A DNA stretch of 64,000 nucleotides from Pseudisothecium myosuroides (lineage: Eukaryota; Streptophyta; Bryopsida; Hypnales; Lembophyllaceae). The notes under the pieces were generated by a model. That model saw nothing but the letters and a program-made list of their open reading frames with translations. It searched no databases and was not told the DNA's origin. Each line of letters starts with the position of its first letter. The stretch's first letter is position 1. The translations under genes were made by a program, and so were the position numbers. Location of the stretch: NCBI GenBank assembly GCA_951799445.1, contig OX637293.1, positions 24,304,001 through 24,368,000 of the forward strand, given 5' to 3'. Positions 49,668 through 62,227 of the stretch are shown one piece after another.

Positions 49668-51195
49668 CTAAAATGGGCCTTTCAGCTGGCCACTCGATAG
49701 CAGATGTGTCATGTATTGCTGCAACCCACCAGAACCGGCCAACTAATTAGTAGATGAATGACCGGATATTGACCTACACAAACACCTGACTGTCCTCAGT
49801 CTCTCATTTCAATGACTTGAGCTTAGTCATGGCGCTGCCGCTTTCCCATCTTCTGTATCAACAATTTCTATATTTCAACTTAATATAGTTTTCAGGGTAT
49901 GGACTCGCTACTCATGCAGAAATGAATACATCTATACAATCATGTCTACGAAAAAACTACAACAGCCTGAATTAACAAATTAACAAAGGAGGACATTCGC
50001 ACATCTAAACACTACAATTAAGAAAAAGAAATACTTACTGAATGATACATGTAAGGGGTCTTCCCCTGTCGATCAAAATGCTTCGCCATGATGGCATACT
50101 CAAGAGGGCCCCAATCCTCCTCCTCGTAAATATTGCCAATCGCTGATTTATAGAGCTGGTAAAAATAGGGCCAGAAACAAACCAATCAGTGTACCACAAT
50201 GACATATAGTATCACGTTGACTCATTTTACTTGATTATTCAATGGCTGAGCTAATCGAGTATCAAGAGTAAAAATATTCGATTCCAACTCCTTTGCAGTT
50301 TATTAAACACAGAAGAGCAATATTCCAAAACAGCTTGAAATAAGTTACTTGATTCCTAACTATGTCTTCTATTTAAATTGGGTAGATACAAAGGCAAATC
50401 TACAATCGTTATGAAAATTGAATAATCTAATATGTAGAAAAAAGCCAAAGACACTGTAAGAACAGTTCCGCTACACAATAGAATGGTCACCATGTCTCGT
50501 CCATGAGATAAGCAAAACCCAAGGGGTACGAGTAAGAACCTCTGTGGCATCAAATAGAATGTCCGTCCCAGCGGGATAAGTACTATAAGGTTGACCAGTT
50601 CTTGGGACTCCTGCTCTCGTGCTGCATCATTATAAAGAAACAGAGTGAGTTGCAGTACTCAAACTAATTATTTCCTATTTCCTTCGACAGAAATGGTACC
50701 CGGCATGTACCGACGCCAACATTGACCACAGTACAGATTAAGTCGAACTATTAGACCAAAATTTTAGAGACCGATAACAGAACTAAATAGAAATGATTGT
50801 GAATGTCCAACTCTCAACATAAACTGATCTACTAAAGCCGAATACGTAACAGGCAGAATCACCTAATATTCGTGTAGAAGTAGGTGACACCAGCGAACAG
50901 CACATAAAGTCCTGCGTAACGCAACCCTCTCTGCACTTTGCGAATCTCCCAGACGGAGCTAGCCGGCTTAGCTCTCGAAAAGACACCCTAAACAAAATCG
51001 CAAACTCCTCATCAGCAACGCAAAACTCAAAAACCTATAATTTATGATAAAAACAAATCCACCAGGAGATAATGTATCTGTATCTGTTAAAGAACACGCA
51101 TTGAATTGACAGATCTTAATAGATTGAAAAGATTCTTTAACTTGCATTTACAGGGATTTTGCGCAGCTCACCTCCCATGTATTTCTGGATGCCAT
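49668..51195 (-). CDS. Small conserved plant membrane protein (5 exons, 132 aa)
   Basis: Exons (5' to 3'): 51195-51172, 50987-50863, 50621-50540, 50155-50039, 49718-49668; all phases agree. The 8-residue first exon (MASRNTWE) leads into GVFSRAKPASSVWEIRKVQR, then a single hydrophobic segment YAGLYVLFAGVTYFYTNI (about residues 32-50). After it come GVPRTGQPYSTYPAGTDILF and a conserved C-terminal region with EDWGPLEYAIMAKHFDRQGK, PYMYHSQYMTHLL and a short GQLKGPF tail. The pattern of one membrane span with an acidic-aromatic C-terminal region looks like a conserved, unnamed plant protein family; I cannot assign a function. It is divergent from the RRP44A gene, with 1.8 kb between the start codons. 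Confidence 0.82.
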
Positions 51196-53022
51196 AGCTT
51201 CTGTGGTGATCCTCCTTCTCACACAATCAACATAACGCTGGCTACGCTCCTAAAGACCATAAAAAACTGCAACTCAACTAAATCAAAATAGGATACTGGA
51301 AGCTCGACTATCCATCCGGTAGGTCACTCGACATCTATTATGGAATGCGTCAAAGTGGATTCTGAAGAGGCTACTGAGATTTACGAGTACGACCACTGAC
51401 GGAATACATTACAAACCATTTGATCATCAGCATCATCACCAACGAAGGCGAAGAATCCTCATCCAACAACTTACACTGCAATTCTCACCACTAATTCTAA
51501 CACACTTCCATATTAGGTCACACTCTCAGAAAGACAGAGAACGTACTTGGAAACATAACTCTTAGCTCTTCCAGTGTTAAATACCTCCAACTCGACAAAT
51601 ACGAGTGAAAATCCTCACAATAAGCTTCGGAGAGAAAATTCTGCAACAAAGTAATCCAGGAGATCGGAAAGTGAAGCTCAGTTATTCAAAGACCTTTCTC
51701 TTGATCCAAACGAGCTAGAGACAGCAACACGTATTTCCAATTGAAAACATCATCGCATTCTTTAAACTCACAGCTCTGTTCTTACACACGTCCATATTAG
51801 GTCATACTCTCTGGCTTAGTAAGAAGCACTAATGTTTGCGTAAGACAAATGCACCACGGACAAGAAAAGTAGGAGACCTGAAAGACAGAATCGGACGTCG
51901 GAAAACATATCACTAAGCTCTTGCTCAAGAAAAAGAAAAGCCGAATACAATCTGCCCTGAACTCGACAAATAGGAGTGACGATCCTCACATTGAGCTTCG
52001 AAGACAAAGATTCAGCATTAAGGTGTCTTTGACTCTACGAGATTCAAGAGAGAAGCTCAGATAGTAAAAAAAAACTTTCTCTCGATCCAAACGAGCAAGA
52101 GACAGCACCAAAGACGGGAATGCAAGGATTTACGTCCAATTCAAAAGAAGAAGACGTGACCGAGGCACTGAACCCTCAGAGCCCAGCTCTCTCTTCGGCA
52201 ATTCAGAGAAGCTTTGAAACAGCAAGAACATCAAAACACATTTCACAGAAACCCTAATTTGAAATGCCCTGTGCCAATCAGTTTTTTTTTTCTGGCGATA
52301 TGTCGCCACATTATCAGACCAGTGAGCCACTACGCCCTGCTCCCTCCAAATATGCACCTTTCGTGGGAGGACATACAGGGCTTCACTGTTGATCTACAGT
52401 GCCAAAAACAAACACCCTGGTGCCAATTACAACACCGCAAAACCCCATTTCGGAACCAGAAACGTCTATCAAGGTACCAAAAGAAACAGGAAATCATAGT
52501 GGATCAAGCTACTGTAGGGAGATGTACCTGCGATATGAGGCGCACGAGAGCCAGGTCTGGATTCGAAAGGACAATGGTCGGCAAACCTCCAGTCGTGAAG
52601 AGTTCGTTGCAACACAATCGGATTATCGGAATTGAAACGAATGAGATGCACCGACAGTCGTCGAAACACGGATACTGTATATACCCTTGTGCGGTTAGAT
52701 TGATATCCGTAGTCTACCTTACAAGGGAGGGTGGCTGGGTTTTTTTGCGGGCAGTTTGCGGGCAGGGGAGCCGGACACCGGGACGTGTTTGGAGGCTCTC
52801 CGAACGATGTTGCTGTCGCGAGTTGCAATGGTTGTGCTGGCTATGGCGAATAGGGTTTGACGTCTAGGGCTCGATCCCAGGTGGCTTGATGTTCTTGTTT
52901 TTTTGAGGATCGCAGTGCTGTATTGTATGATTCCGGAGTGACGGGCGCTTTCCGGTGTAGTGGTGTTTTAAAAGAGGCGGAAGTGCAGATTCCCGTGTTT
53001 CGTGTTGTGCTCTGCTGTCACC
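51196..53022. other. Intergenic region between divergent genes (small membrane protein and RRP44A)
   Basis: Both genes start outward from here, so promoters and 5' untranslated regions of both lie within. A 217-codon plus-strand open frame (from 52214) has no recognisable domain and is considered chance. A diverged direct duplication is listed separately. Confidence 0.55.
51497..52110. repeat. Diverged direct duplication, ~290-bp units
   Basis: Two units share CCATATTAGGTCA-ACTCTC, AACTCGACAAATA-GAGTGA, GAGCTTCG and GATCCAAACGAGC-AGAGACA blocks in the same order, beginning near 51497 and 51786. They lie in the 5' region of the small membrane-protein gene. Confidence 0.8.
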
Positions 53023-56000
53023 ATGCTGTCCAACAAGTCCTTCGTTCGGAAAACTCGCCATGGAAAAGTTGTTAAGGTAGGCTAATTGATGAATCGACCT
53101 TGTTTTTCAGTTCGAGACACTGTTTGGAATTTCAGGTTTCAGGTTTAGGGTTTAAGGTATTTTCAGCTGTTGCGTGGATCAGGAAAACGAGTTTTTGAGC
53201 GATGCATTGCACCTGGAATTCTCAATAAGGGAATTAATGTGGAGCAGCTAGTCGAGGTAGGGAACGATTTGATTGGCGTGTGGAGTAAGGATGCAACGTT
53301 CAATTGAGCGAATTGGCTGATTTTTGGTGCAGGTGGTTCGAGAACATTATTTGCGTGACGATATTGCGTGCGGAGCGGTGTTCTGTCCGACATGTGATAA
53401 AGCCCGAGCGAAGTTGAGAGAAAGTGCTCGCAACATTATCGTGATTGACACTAATGTTGCTCTTCATCAGGTCTTAATTTCGGACAATGTGTTGCTTTTT
53501 AACGTCAATTATATTACGAGGCTACGGGTTTAGGGTTTCATGGGAATTCTAGGAGGGGAAACTTAGGCAAATATTGATTTATTATTCTCTGTCGTGAACA
53601 TGGATCAGATGGATTTGCTGGAGAACGAGGTTATGAGTGACGTGGTGGTCCTCGCGGTGGTGCTGGAAGAAGTGAAGAACAAGAACTTGAGTATCTACAA
53701 TCGCCTTCGAGCAGTTATTGACAACCCTCTACGTCACTTTTTTGTGTTCTCAAATGAAAACCATAAGTACGGTTTCTTCGGCCATTATATGCACAATCAT
53801 GCGTTATCCTGATCTTTCCGAACGCTGACTTTGGCCTGCAAGCTTGCGCAACCATAGTATGGCTGCAAAGGTCTCTTTGAGAAGCTGTCCGTGGTGGATT
53901 TTCATATTTTTCATAGTTTGTCGTAAATTTCATATTAACTACTAAATTTAACATTCTTAATCTAGATCAACGTTATATCTAGTCAAATTTTAAGTTTAGA
54001 CATTCTAAATCTAAACTTTTTAGGCATCAAACTTTTTACAAATTGCTTAACTTGATCTCAATTTTAGAAAAGATTACATTTGGGGGAAGTTTTGATGTTG
54101 TTTCTAGCAATTTCCATTTTGTTTCTGACCAAATAGTAAAGAAACATAATTTTGAAGCAGTCATATCAAAATATATCTTCTAATACATAACTTAATCTAT
54201 TACGATTATTCAAAGTTTGAGCTTGAAGTTTAATTGGACGGAGATTTAATATTAATGTTGAAGCGGAAATTCAATTTCGCTGCACAAATTATTTCACGTC
54301 ACTCGTCTCAAATGTTCTTTTTGAAAGCAAATTCATCAAAGCTGGGGAAGTTATATCTAATGGTGCATCTAGGTTCTGCTTGCTATTCCAAGGTCTTTAG
54401 GGATTGAATGATTGAAAACTTGTTTGCTTTGATCATGATCCGTACTTTCCCATTGAGTCACTGAACATCTCCTACTTGCGCTTGCAGGGATACTTATATA
54501 AAGGCATTGGCTAATGAGACACCTAACGATCGAAACGACCGAGGTATTGTGTTTTGTAACTCTTCGTTCTGCCTCTGTGCCCTTAGTGTTTGTAACTTGA
54601 ATTCGTTGTTCCTTATATGGTAGGACGTGCTCTTAGGTTTAAGATGTAGAACTGATCGTTGCTTCGTTATTCAATGGCAGCCATTAGAGTGGCGAGTCAA
54701 TGGTACCAACAGCATCTTGGAGCTGCGAAAGTTTTGCTGCTCACTAATGACATGGACAACAGAAGAAAAGCTCGTGAGGATGGTATCGTTGCTGAAACAG
54801 GTATGTTGATTTCTACTGTAATAACTGCTTTGTATGTTGGTGCGTGAGATGCATGCTTAGCTTTTCTATTCGCTCGCTAGGAAGTTCTAATGTTTTCCAT
54901 TTCCGTATTGCCCACTCGTTCTTGAGTTGGCGAGCGCAATCCAATTCTGACAAGACTGTGCTATCTGACCATTTTTTTCTTGCAGTTGATACCTATGTTC
55001 AGTCGTTAGGAAAGCCTGAATTGCTGGACTTAGTAGCACGATCTGATGCTATGGATGTTGACGGGGTGGAGGACTTGCGCCCGAATAAGAAAGCGGTTGT
55101 TTATGGAGAGGTATATCTTTTATCAGACGTCCTTGTTACAACGGTTTTATTTAAGTGACCATTAAGATCAGCACACGGAGCTCTATGTCTCAAAATGTGC
55201 TTGGAGTATTGATTCTGTATTACTTAGTCCTTCTTCATGCCTTGATTTATGTCTTGGGTGACTTGTTTACAGCACAAGGTGATGTCAGAGATTACAGCAG
55301 GTCTACATAACGGACGATTCCATCAGGGGAAATTAAGAGTGAATCGTTACAATCCCTTCGAAGCGTACGTTGGAAGTGAAAGCGTGGGGAGTGAAATTCT
55401 GATTCATGGCAGACAAGACATGAACCGTGCTTTCGATGGCGATGTTGTTGCCGTTGAGCTGTTGCCGCAATCGTCCTGGGTGGGGAGTGAAGCGGGGAAG
55501 ATCGCCGACAGAGATGGTAATTAAATATTTATTATCTTATGGCTGCTGTCTGTTAACACCCACAGGATCAAGAGGCTCAAAGTCGACGTAGTATTTTCTT
55601 AACAATTTTGGGTGGATCTTATGAAGACCATATTTTGTTCAATGCTAATGTTTTTACTAGCGCATGCTATTTTCTTTTCCTGATGCCGGTGATATAAACT
55701 TTGGCCCCGTCTAGATTATATATGTCACAATATGGTCAATCAAATTGGTCATCATGAAACCATGAAGTCTCGGTTCTTTGGGGGTGACTTGCTAGTTGGG
55801 CTCTAAGTAAGAACAATCGTTTTGCAGATGAGGAAGAAGAAGAGCAAGTGGGCTTGGTCCCCGCAAGTGCCGATGATGCTCCCAGAGAGGTAGTGGTTCA
55901 AACTGTCGATGGAAAGTCTGCAACAAGTCGGCCCACTGGACGAGTTATTGGCATCATCAAACGGAACTGGCGCCAGTAAGTTTTTTTGTCTCAAAATGTA

Positions 56001-59000
56001 AGTTCAGGTTTCTAGTATGTTTTTAAGTTTCACATCTACTCACTTTCCTCTGTTGTTCCAGATATTGTGGATCTATTGAACCCATGAAGATGCCTGGAGG
56101 AAGCGGAAGTACTGTTAATGCATTGTTTGTTTCAGCCGATCGTCGAATCCCTAAGATTCGCATCCAGACACGTCAGCTTGCTAACCTGATTGATAAGCGA
56201 ATTATGGTATCAGTGGATTCCTGGGAACCGACGTCAAGATATCCGAGCGGCCATTATGTGCGCACGATCGGAGACATTGGAGATCGTGCTACAGAGAGTG
56301 ATGTAAGTTCGTCTTTTTCTGCCTCTAATCTTTATCAAAGCGAATACATCTCTTTCGATCAGTGGTGCATTACTTAGAGAACAATTGCTATTTCTCGATT
56401 TGTGTTTCATGACATTTTTGGTTCTCGCAGGTTCTGCTCATTGAGAACGACATTAATAGTCGGCCATTTTCCGAAGCAGTGTTAGCGTGCCTTCCACCAC
56501 TCCCTTGGTCCTTCTCAGAAGAGGAACACTTGAAGAATCAGCGCCAGGATCTTCGCCACGTTCGTATTTTCAGCGTCGACCCAATTGGTAATCATCTACT
56601 GGCATTGATTTTCTTGTTCACTCATTTATGAAGTAGCAAACATGAACAAATGCTGTTTACTTTTGTGCAGGCTGCAAGGACATTGATGATGCACTTCATT
56701 GTACACCTTTGCCCGAGGGTCGTTTCGAAGTTGGAGTGCGTATCCTCATGTTTAGTTCCTACTTACGTCGGATTCCTCATCTTTGCGTTTGTCTCTGGAT
56801 TTAATATGCTCAACGATATTTTGTCGCTGGTTTGATCTTAAAATTGAAGCTAGTCCATAGCTTGAAAGACATTTCTTGCATGTGGTAATATTTATATGCA
56901 GATATAAATACAGAAGTCATTATGTTACCTTTTTCCAGTAGGTGAATGTAACGGTCATTAGAGAAGCGTCCTTGACTGGACGCATCACAGACATTGCAGA
57001 CGTTACTAATTTTGTGCTACCAAACTTGCCACTTGATGTGGAAGCATCACAGCGAGGCACATCAGTGTACATGGTTGAAAGACGCATTGATATGCTGCCA
57101 AAACCCCTGACTGAAGGTTTTTAATACGAAACACATGACATGACAATTGTTTGATGTAACTCGCCTTTACCATGATAGGATATGTATGATTGTACTTAAT
57201 CAGCTGATATGGTTTTGTTGTTTGCAGATATATGTTCTCTTCGGGCAGATGTTGAAAGGCTTGCGTTTTCAGTCATTTGGGTACGTCGTGAGCCTTGCGA
57301 AATCTTTTAGTCAATATTCTGTTGCTTCTACGAACGAGCATTTGGATGGACGATCAGGAGTGCGCTGCTTTAATTCGAAGTTTCTGATTTGTGGGCCCTT
57401 TTTCCCTCTTGTTATCGTGTGTCAAGCTGATATCTTTACATGCTTATCATTTACGGCTGGATTTCAGATTATGACATCAGATGCAGAAATTGAGTCAGTG
57501 CGGTTTACGAAGAGCGTCATCAAGTCAAGCGCCGCTCTATCATACATAGAAGCTCAAGCTCGCATGGATGACAGGTTTGTCTGCTCTATCCGCTTCTTTA
57601 TTTTTCCTGCATTGGGTATACAGATACACGATGTTTCTTGATGTTAAAAACTTGAGAATGTTGTCGGATTTCTGTACCCAGCTTTCATCTGTTACGATTC
57701 GCGGATCGAATATATCTAAACCCATTGACGTGACGTTTTTTTCCTCGTGACCTGTGGCAGTCGTATGGAGGATGGGTTGACAGTGGATCTCCGAAACATG
57801 AACAGACTAGCGAAGGTACGTTGGGTAGTTACGAGTGATAGAGATATTTTTTTAGTATATCGCCCAAGCGTAAGTTTTGTGGTACTAGATTCGTTTTATT
57901 TTTGCGAGTAATGGCTCTTACATCCTGTATGAGGCAGTACGAGAATCTTAATAATATAAGTTTTGTTCCTACAGATTATGCGATTAAGACGTATTGATCG
58001 TGGAGCCCTAACCCTCGCATCACCCGAGGTCAAGTTCGAAATTGACACAGAGACACATGACCCCCTTGATGTCGGTGAGTCTATCCTTTTGTTGGAAATA
58101 TTCTTACTGTTATCATTTCACGAGATCGTTTTTGGGGACGGACAAGTGCAGTATCCAATATTGACAGATTTTTCTTACAATTATTGATATAGGCATGTAT
58201 CAAGTACGGGAAGCCAATCAGATGGTTGAGGAATTTATGCTTGCTGCCAACATGTCAGTAGCTGGGAAAATCTTGCAGGAATTTCCTTCATGCTCCTTGC
58301 TGAGGTATGTGAATGAGTAGCTCACTTAATTTTCAATATATTCCATGGATCTGTTTCTGAGTACGAGCTTGAAGATATGATGTTCCAGGGTTACTTTTTT
58401 GTAGTGCATTGAACTGCTGGATTGGTCCGCCAACCGGGGCTGCATATATTGCATGTGAAGTTGATCAATGAGTATTTGAGGTTGCAGGCGGCATCCAGAG
58501 CCAACACCTCAAATGTTTGAACCATTGCTACGGACCGCAGCTGCTGTTGGAGTGAAGTTGGATATATCCTCGTCCAAGTCACTTGCTGACTCCTTGGATC
58601 ATGCTGTGGTAAGTCCACTTGTTCAATTGTCCTTTCCCTTCGTATTGGACTATGATTTAGAACGAAAGTCAAATACAATTTATAGATGACAGGCATTGTG
58701 TTTTGTTTACTTTGTAGGGTGACGATCCTTACTTCAACAAGCTCATTCGAATCCTAGCAACTCGGTGTATGACACAGGTTAGTTCTTTGATCCTGTCCCC
58801 TTGGGTCTAATTTTCAGAGAAGGTTTAGATGTATGGTTGTTCTAAAAGGAGGACTGGAGTTGGTTGAAAAATGCTCTGTTTGTTCTTATTCAATCTGGAC
58901 TCCAGTCTCGTCCTTCATTTTAATTGTAACTTTAAACCGCTCTTTTTTTTAAAATACTTGGCAAACAGGCTGTGTACTTTGGCAGCGGTGAACTTAGCTT

Positions 59001-60241
59001 CCCTGAATATCTTCATTATGGACTTGCTGCTCCGCTTTACACACATTTTACTTCTCCGATTCGGAGATATGCAGGTTCTTCTCTCTTTGCCTGTCCACAT
59101 TTGACTCAGGAAAATTGATCAGGGCTTGAGCATATTTAAAGTCTATCAAGATCTATTGCAGGTTGGGTAGATCTAGATATTAATGCAGCCCAAGTTGTGT
59201 AGCCCCTGTACCAGTTTTGGGGAGTGTTGTTTTGAGTGTTTTGTGTTGGTTCTCAAATCATGTGAATGCTCCATTGCAGATGTGATAGTGCACAGACTGC
59301 TTGCTGCAGCTTTGGGCTTGAGCACTCTACCACCACAATTAAGGGATGCTTCTACTCTTACAAACCTTACCGACAGTAAGTATCTCATTCCTACGTCATG
59401 AAGCTCTTCGTTTTACTTTCGGGTCATTTTTGGTGCACCTGTGCTGGGACATTAGTTAACACCCGGTTGTCCGCTTTGGCATGTTTTTCTCTTGGTAATC
59501 CGGTTTGCTGCATGTGCCTGCTTCAACTGATGGATTTGTTTCCTCTGCCTTATACAGATTTAAATTACCGGCATCGCAATGCTCAAATGGCTGGTCGAGC
59601 ATCCGTTGAGCTCCATACAGTCATCTTTTTCAAGAAGCGGTGAGTCAACTTGTGTCGAAGTTTCGAATTTCATGTGCATTTTCCTAGAAATAATGAATTA
59701 TGAAAGCTGTTTTTTCCTTGCTTTTCACCGATTGGGCGTATGCTGAACATCTGCAGGCCAACTGAGGAGGAGTCCAGAATCGTTAAAATTAGATCCAATG
59801 GCTTTATTGTTTTTGTTCCCAAGTAAGTTGATCGTCTCCCTGTCTCGTTCTTCCATTGGAATCAGTTTACAAGGATCTCGTCTGTTTTCGACTTATTCTT
59901 TACATTTAAAATTGGTTTCTACAAAGATGTTTTCGCGGGTACTTTGTTAGGCACGGTGTCTAGAGAACTTTTTGTTTTTTCTCTTCTGTTACGCTCATAG
60001 AATACCTAATCGATGTTGCAGGTTCGGAATAGAAGGGCCCGTGTACCTGGTTGGAAAAGAAGCCAAGGGCACTTCCGGGAGTGCAGCTGATGGGATGTGG
60101 ATAGTAGATGATGAGAACCAGACAATACGCAGTAGTGATGAAAGCCGGACGTTCAAAGTGTTGAATACTGTCCGTGTGCGGATTGAAGTTGTGGAACCCC
60201 AACCAAACCGCCCTAAGCTACAACTTACCCTCCTTATGTAA
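53023..60241 (+). CDS. RRP44A: Exosome 3'-5' exoribonuclease RRP44A/DIS3 (24 coding exons, 937 aa)
   Basis: Exons: 53023-53076, 53333-53470, 53609-53766, 54488-54543, 54681-54800, 54986-55110, 55273-55516, 55828-55975, 56062-56302, 56431-56587, 56671-56739, 56991-57116, 57228-57280, 57468-57574, 57761-57815, 57975-58074, 58193-58304, 58488-58608, 58718-58777, 58969-59074, 59280-59375, 59558-59639, 59757-59822, 60022-60241. Every junction is GT-AG and in phase. Domains: N-terminal CR3 cysteines ([10 protein letters not shown]), PIN endonuclease with Asp57 in DTNVALHQ, cold-shock domains ([27 protein letters not shown]), RNB exonuclease with Asp478, 484, 486 and 487 in [14 protein letters not shown], and a C-terminal S1 domain. 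It is the catalytic subunit of the RNA exosome, degrading and processing RNA in nucleus and cytoplasm. Length matches Arabidopsis RRP44A. A possible 90-bp cassette exon lies in intron 1. Confidence 0.97.
53167..53256 (+). other. Possible in-frame cassette exon in RRP44A intron 1
   Basis: Bounded by TTTTCAG and GTAGGG, it is 90 bp long, phase 0 on both sides and free of stops (starts [13 protein letters not shown]). Skipping it joins KVVK directly to [10 protein letters not shown] as in other RRP44 proteins, so the main transcript probably omits it. Confidence 0.35.
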
Positions 60242-62227
60242 TTTTTTAGTTATGTATTGACAGTTTGAGTTCCATTTTTCCATTTTTCCTTCTCAGTTTG
60301 GCTTCGTGCCGATTTGGGGAGTGCTAAGCGAACATCATACTTGACTTACAGGATTTCAATTGAAATTAGCTGTAGAACATGGCAAAGGGCTTCCCTTTTG
60401 TGGAATCCTCCTCGAGGCATATTCACACTGGACGGTGATGAAAAGGTTTTAAGTTGTGTGGGTTTAAAACTTGTTTAAAATATAATTCATATGAGAGTAA
60501 ATAATTCCCTCAAGGATTATGGTTTGTTCTTATGAAGGTTTGTTCTCTGATGCCGGTGCTGCTTTTTTACTTTGCTGCTGCAAGATTCCCTGCCTCCGAC
60601 TGTCTTGTAGAGGCTAATCCCTGATAAAAATTCTCTTAGATTCGTAGTTTCAGTCTGCGGTATTCACTGGAATTGGGCCTAAAACTTGGCCTTCAGGCTG
60701 GTAGGCTAAGTTTACTGGCATTAATGTCTCTTTGTCGTATTCAGTCGTCAGATTGTACTGCTAGACCACTTCAGTCAGATTTCAGTAGAACTGGTCTTAG
60801 TGTGTACTAGCGGTTAGGTATGCACATATATAGAGAGGATATGCTTTTAGAGAGGCTAAGTTTATTGAAGTCCATTGGAGTATGTCTCTTATTTTGAGTT
60901 TAGAGTATTTCTTTATGAAAATGTGCTTGAAATTGGGTTCACCTACTATTTGCATACTTGATAGTAATGCAATAAGAGAGGATGTACTAAGATGAGTTCT
61001 ATTGTATAGAATATGAAAGATATTTAGGATTTGTAGGCAATTTTTGAGTGTGCATTTAGGAAGGATTTCATACACAAAATCCATATTTATATCAATTTAC
61101 AAAGGATCAACAAAATACATTCCATTTGGCTTTAACTCTAACCATCAATCTTAGCCCTTGGGACTAGGTTTTCAGTGTTTTTTTCAAAGCCATTGTTGGT
61201 TAAGGGTTAACTAACTAGTATGACATCAAACCAAGGTAATGACACCTAATTATGACTTGTTTGCAAATAAGTCCCATCTAGATTCTTGCCCAAAATGTAT
61301 AGCCTCTATGCATGAGAGTACGATGACAAAAGCTACTATAGTGCATCTAACGAAGTTTGGTTAACTTGGTACTCGAAAAGCAAGCCAACGTTGCAAATAT
61401 GTCAAGAGCATAGCTGCCTGTTTTCTAATAGTGAAGAATCATCGGCACTTGGTAAGAATGCAATACCCCAAGGAGATGTTCACAAAGTCGTCCGCATGTG
61501 AAAAAACTCAGTGGAGGCTGAAGCCTGCTACCCCAGAAACCTAATTATTTACGAAGATCTGTTCTGTTTCTAGTCCTGTTTCGATAATTTGAAGTCCAAT
61601 GGCTAAAACAAAACAAAGATGGTTTCGTGGATGTTGTAATAGAGATCACGATGGTGGTATCCAGTCTACCGAACGTTCTCTTTATTCTCTCAGACATTGT
61701 AAGCTTCAAGTACATTGTTTGAGAAACATCCTTTGAGAAAAAAAAGAAATTTGAGAATGTACTGTACATAGGATTGTCTTATTCTTAAAGGTTGGAACTT
61801 AAAACTGTGTACTCGAACTTCCAGTAAGCCGATGGCATTGATAAAAAGAAAAGAAAAACTACTGCAGTGAAGCACTCTTCAATCTGGTGAGAAAAACTAG
61901 GGCACTGCAACCTTCATGTTAAATAAGGTAGGAAATGCAGTATTATATACATTGAGATCTAGTAATCTGAAGAAAGTCCGACTCCCTCAGAACTCGTATC
62001 AACGCCTCAATCACTTTCATAAACTCTAACCTCAATATGAACTCCACCGCACGCCAAATCTCTCTGGATTTGAAAAATGTGGAGTTCCAAGTCTCAAAAG
62101 AGAACTAAGGAAGGTTCCAAAGTGGCTCGCCAGGATTCTGAAGGCCTCTTCAGGAATCTGCATGCACACACACTACAAACAAAATTTAAACAAATATACA
62201 TGAAGTCATGAACCAAAGAATCCATCC
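60242..62227. other. Intergenic region between convergent RRP44A and BTB genes
   Basis: Holds the 3' untranslated regions of both. No gene is supported. Motifs around 60830-61015 (GAGAGGATATGC, ACTAAGATGAGTTCTATTGTA) resemble a decayed relative of the MITE at 40294-40529, but ends cannot be fixed. The dispersed repeat at 61596-61720 is listed separately. Confidence 0.5.
61596..61720. repeat. Dispersed ~120-bp repeat, copy 2
   Basis: Matches 48994-49113 in the same orientation, with the shared TCTACCGAACGTTCT block. The minus-strand frame (MYLKLTMSERIKRTFGRL) is open in both copies, with a few amino-acid differences. Confidence 0.8.

Noticed and set aside
52214..52867. 217-codon plus-strand open frame upstream of RRP44A
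   Set aside because: No recognisable domain, irregular composition, and it lies in the shared upstream region of two divergent genes. Likely chance.
60830..61015. Possible decayed relative of the MITE at 40294-40529
   Set aside because: Only short motifs match and no target duplication or clear ends could be set.
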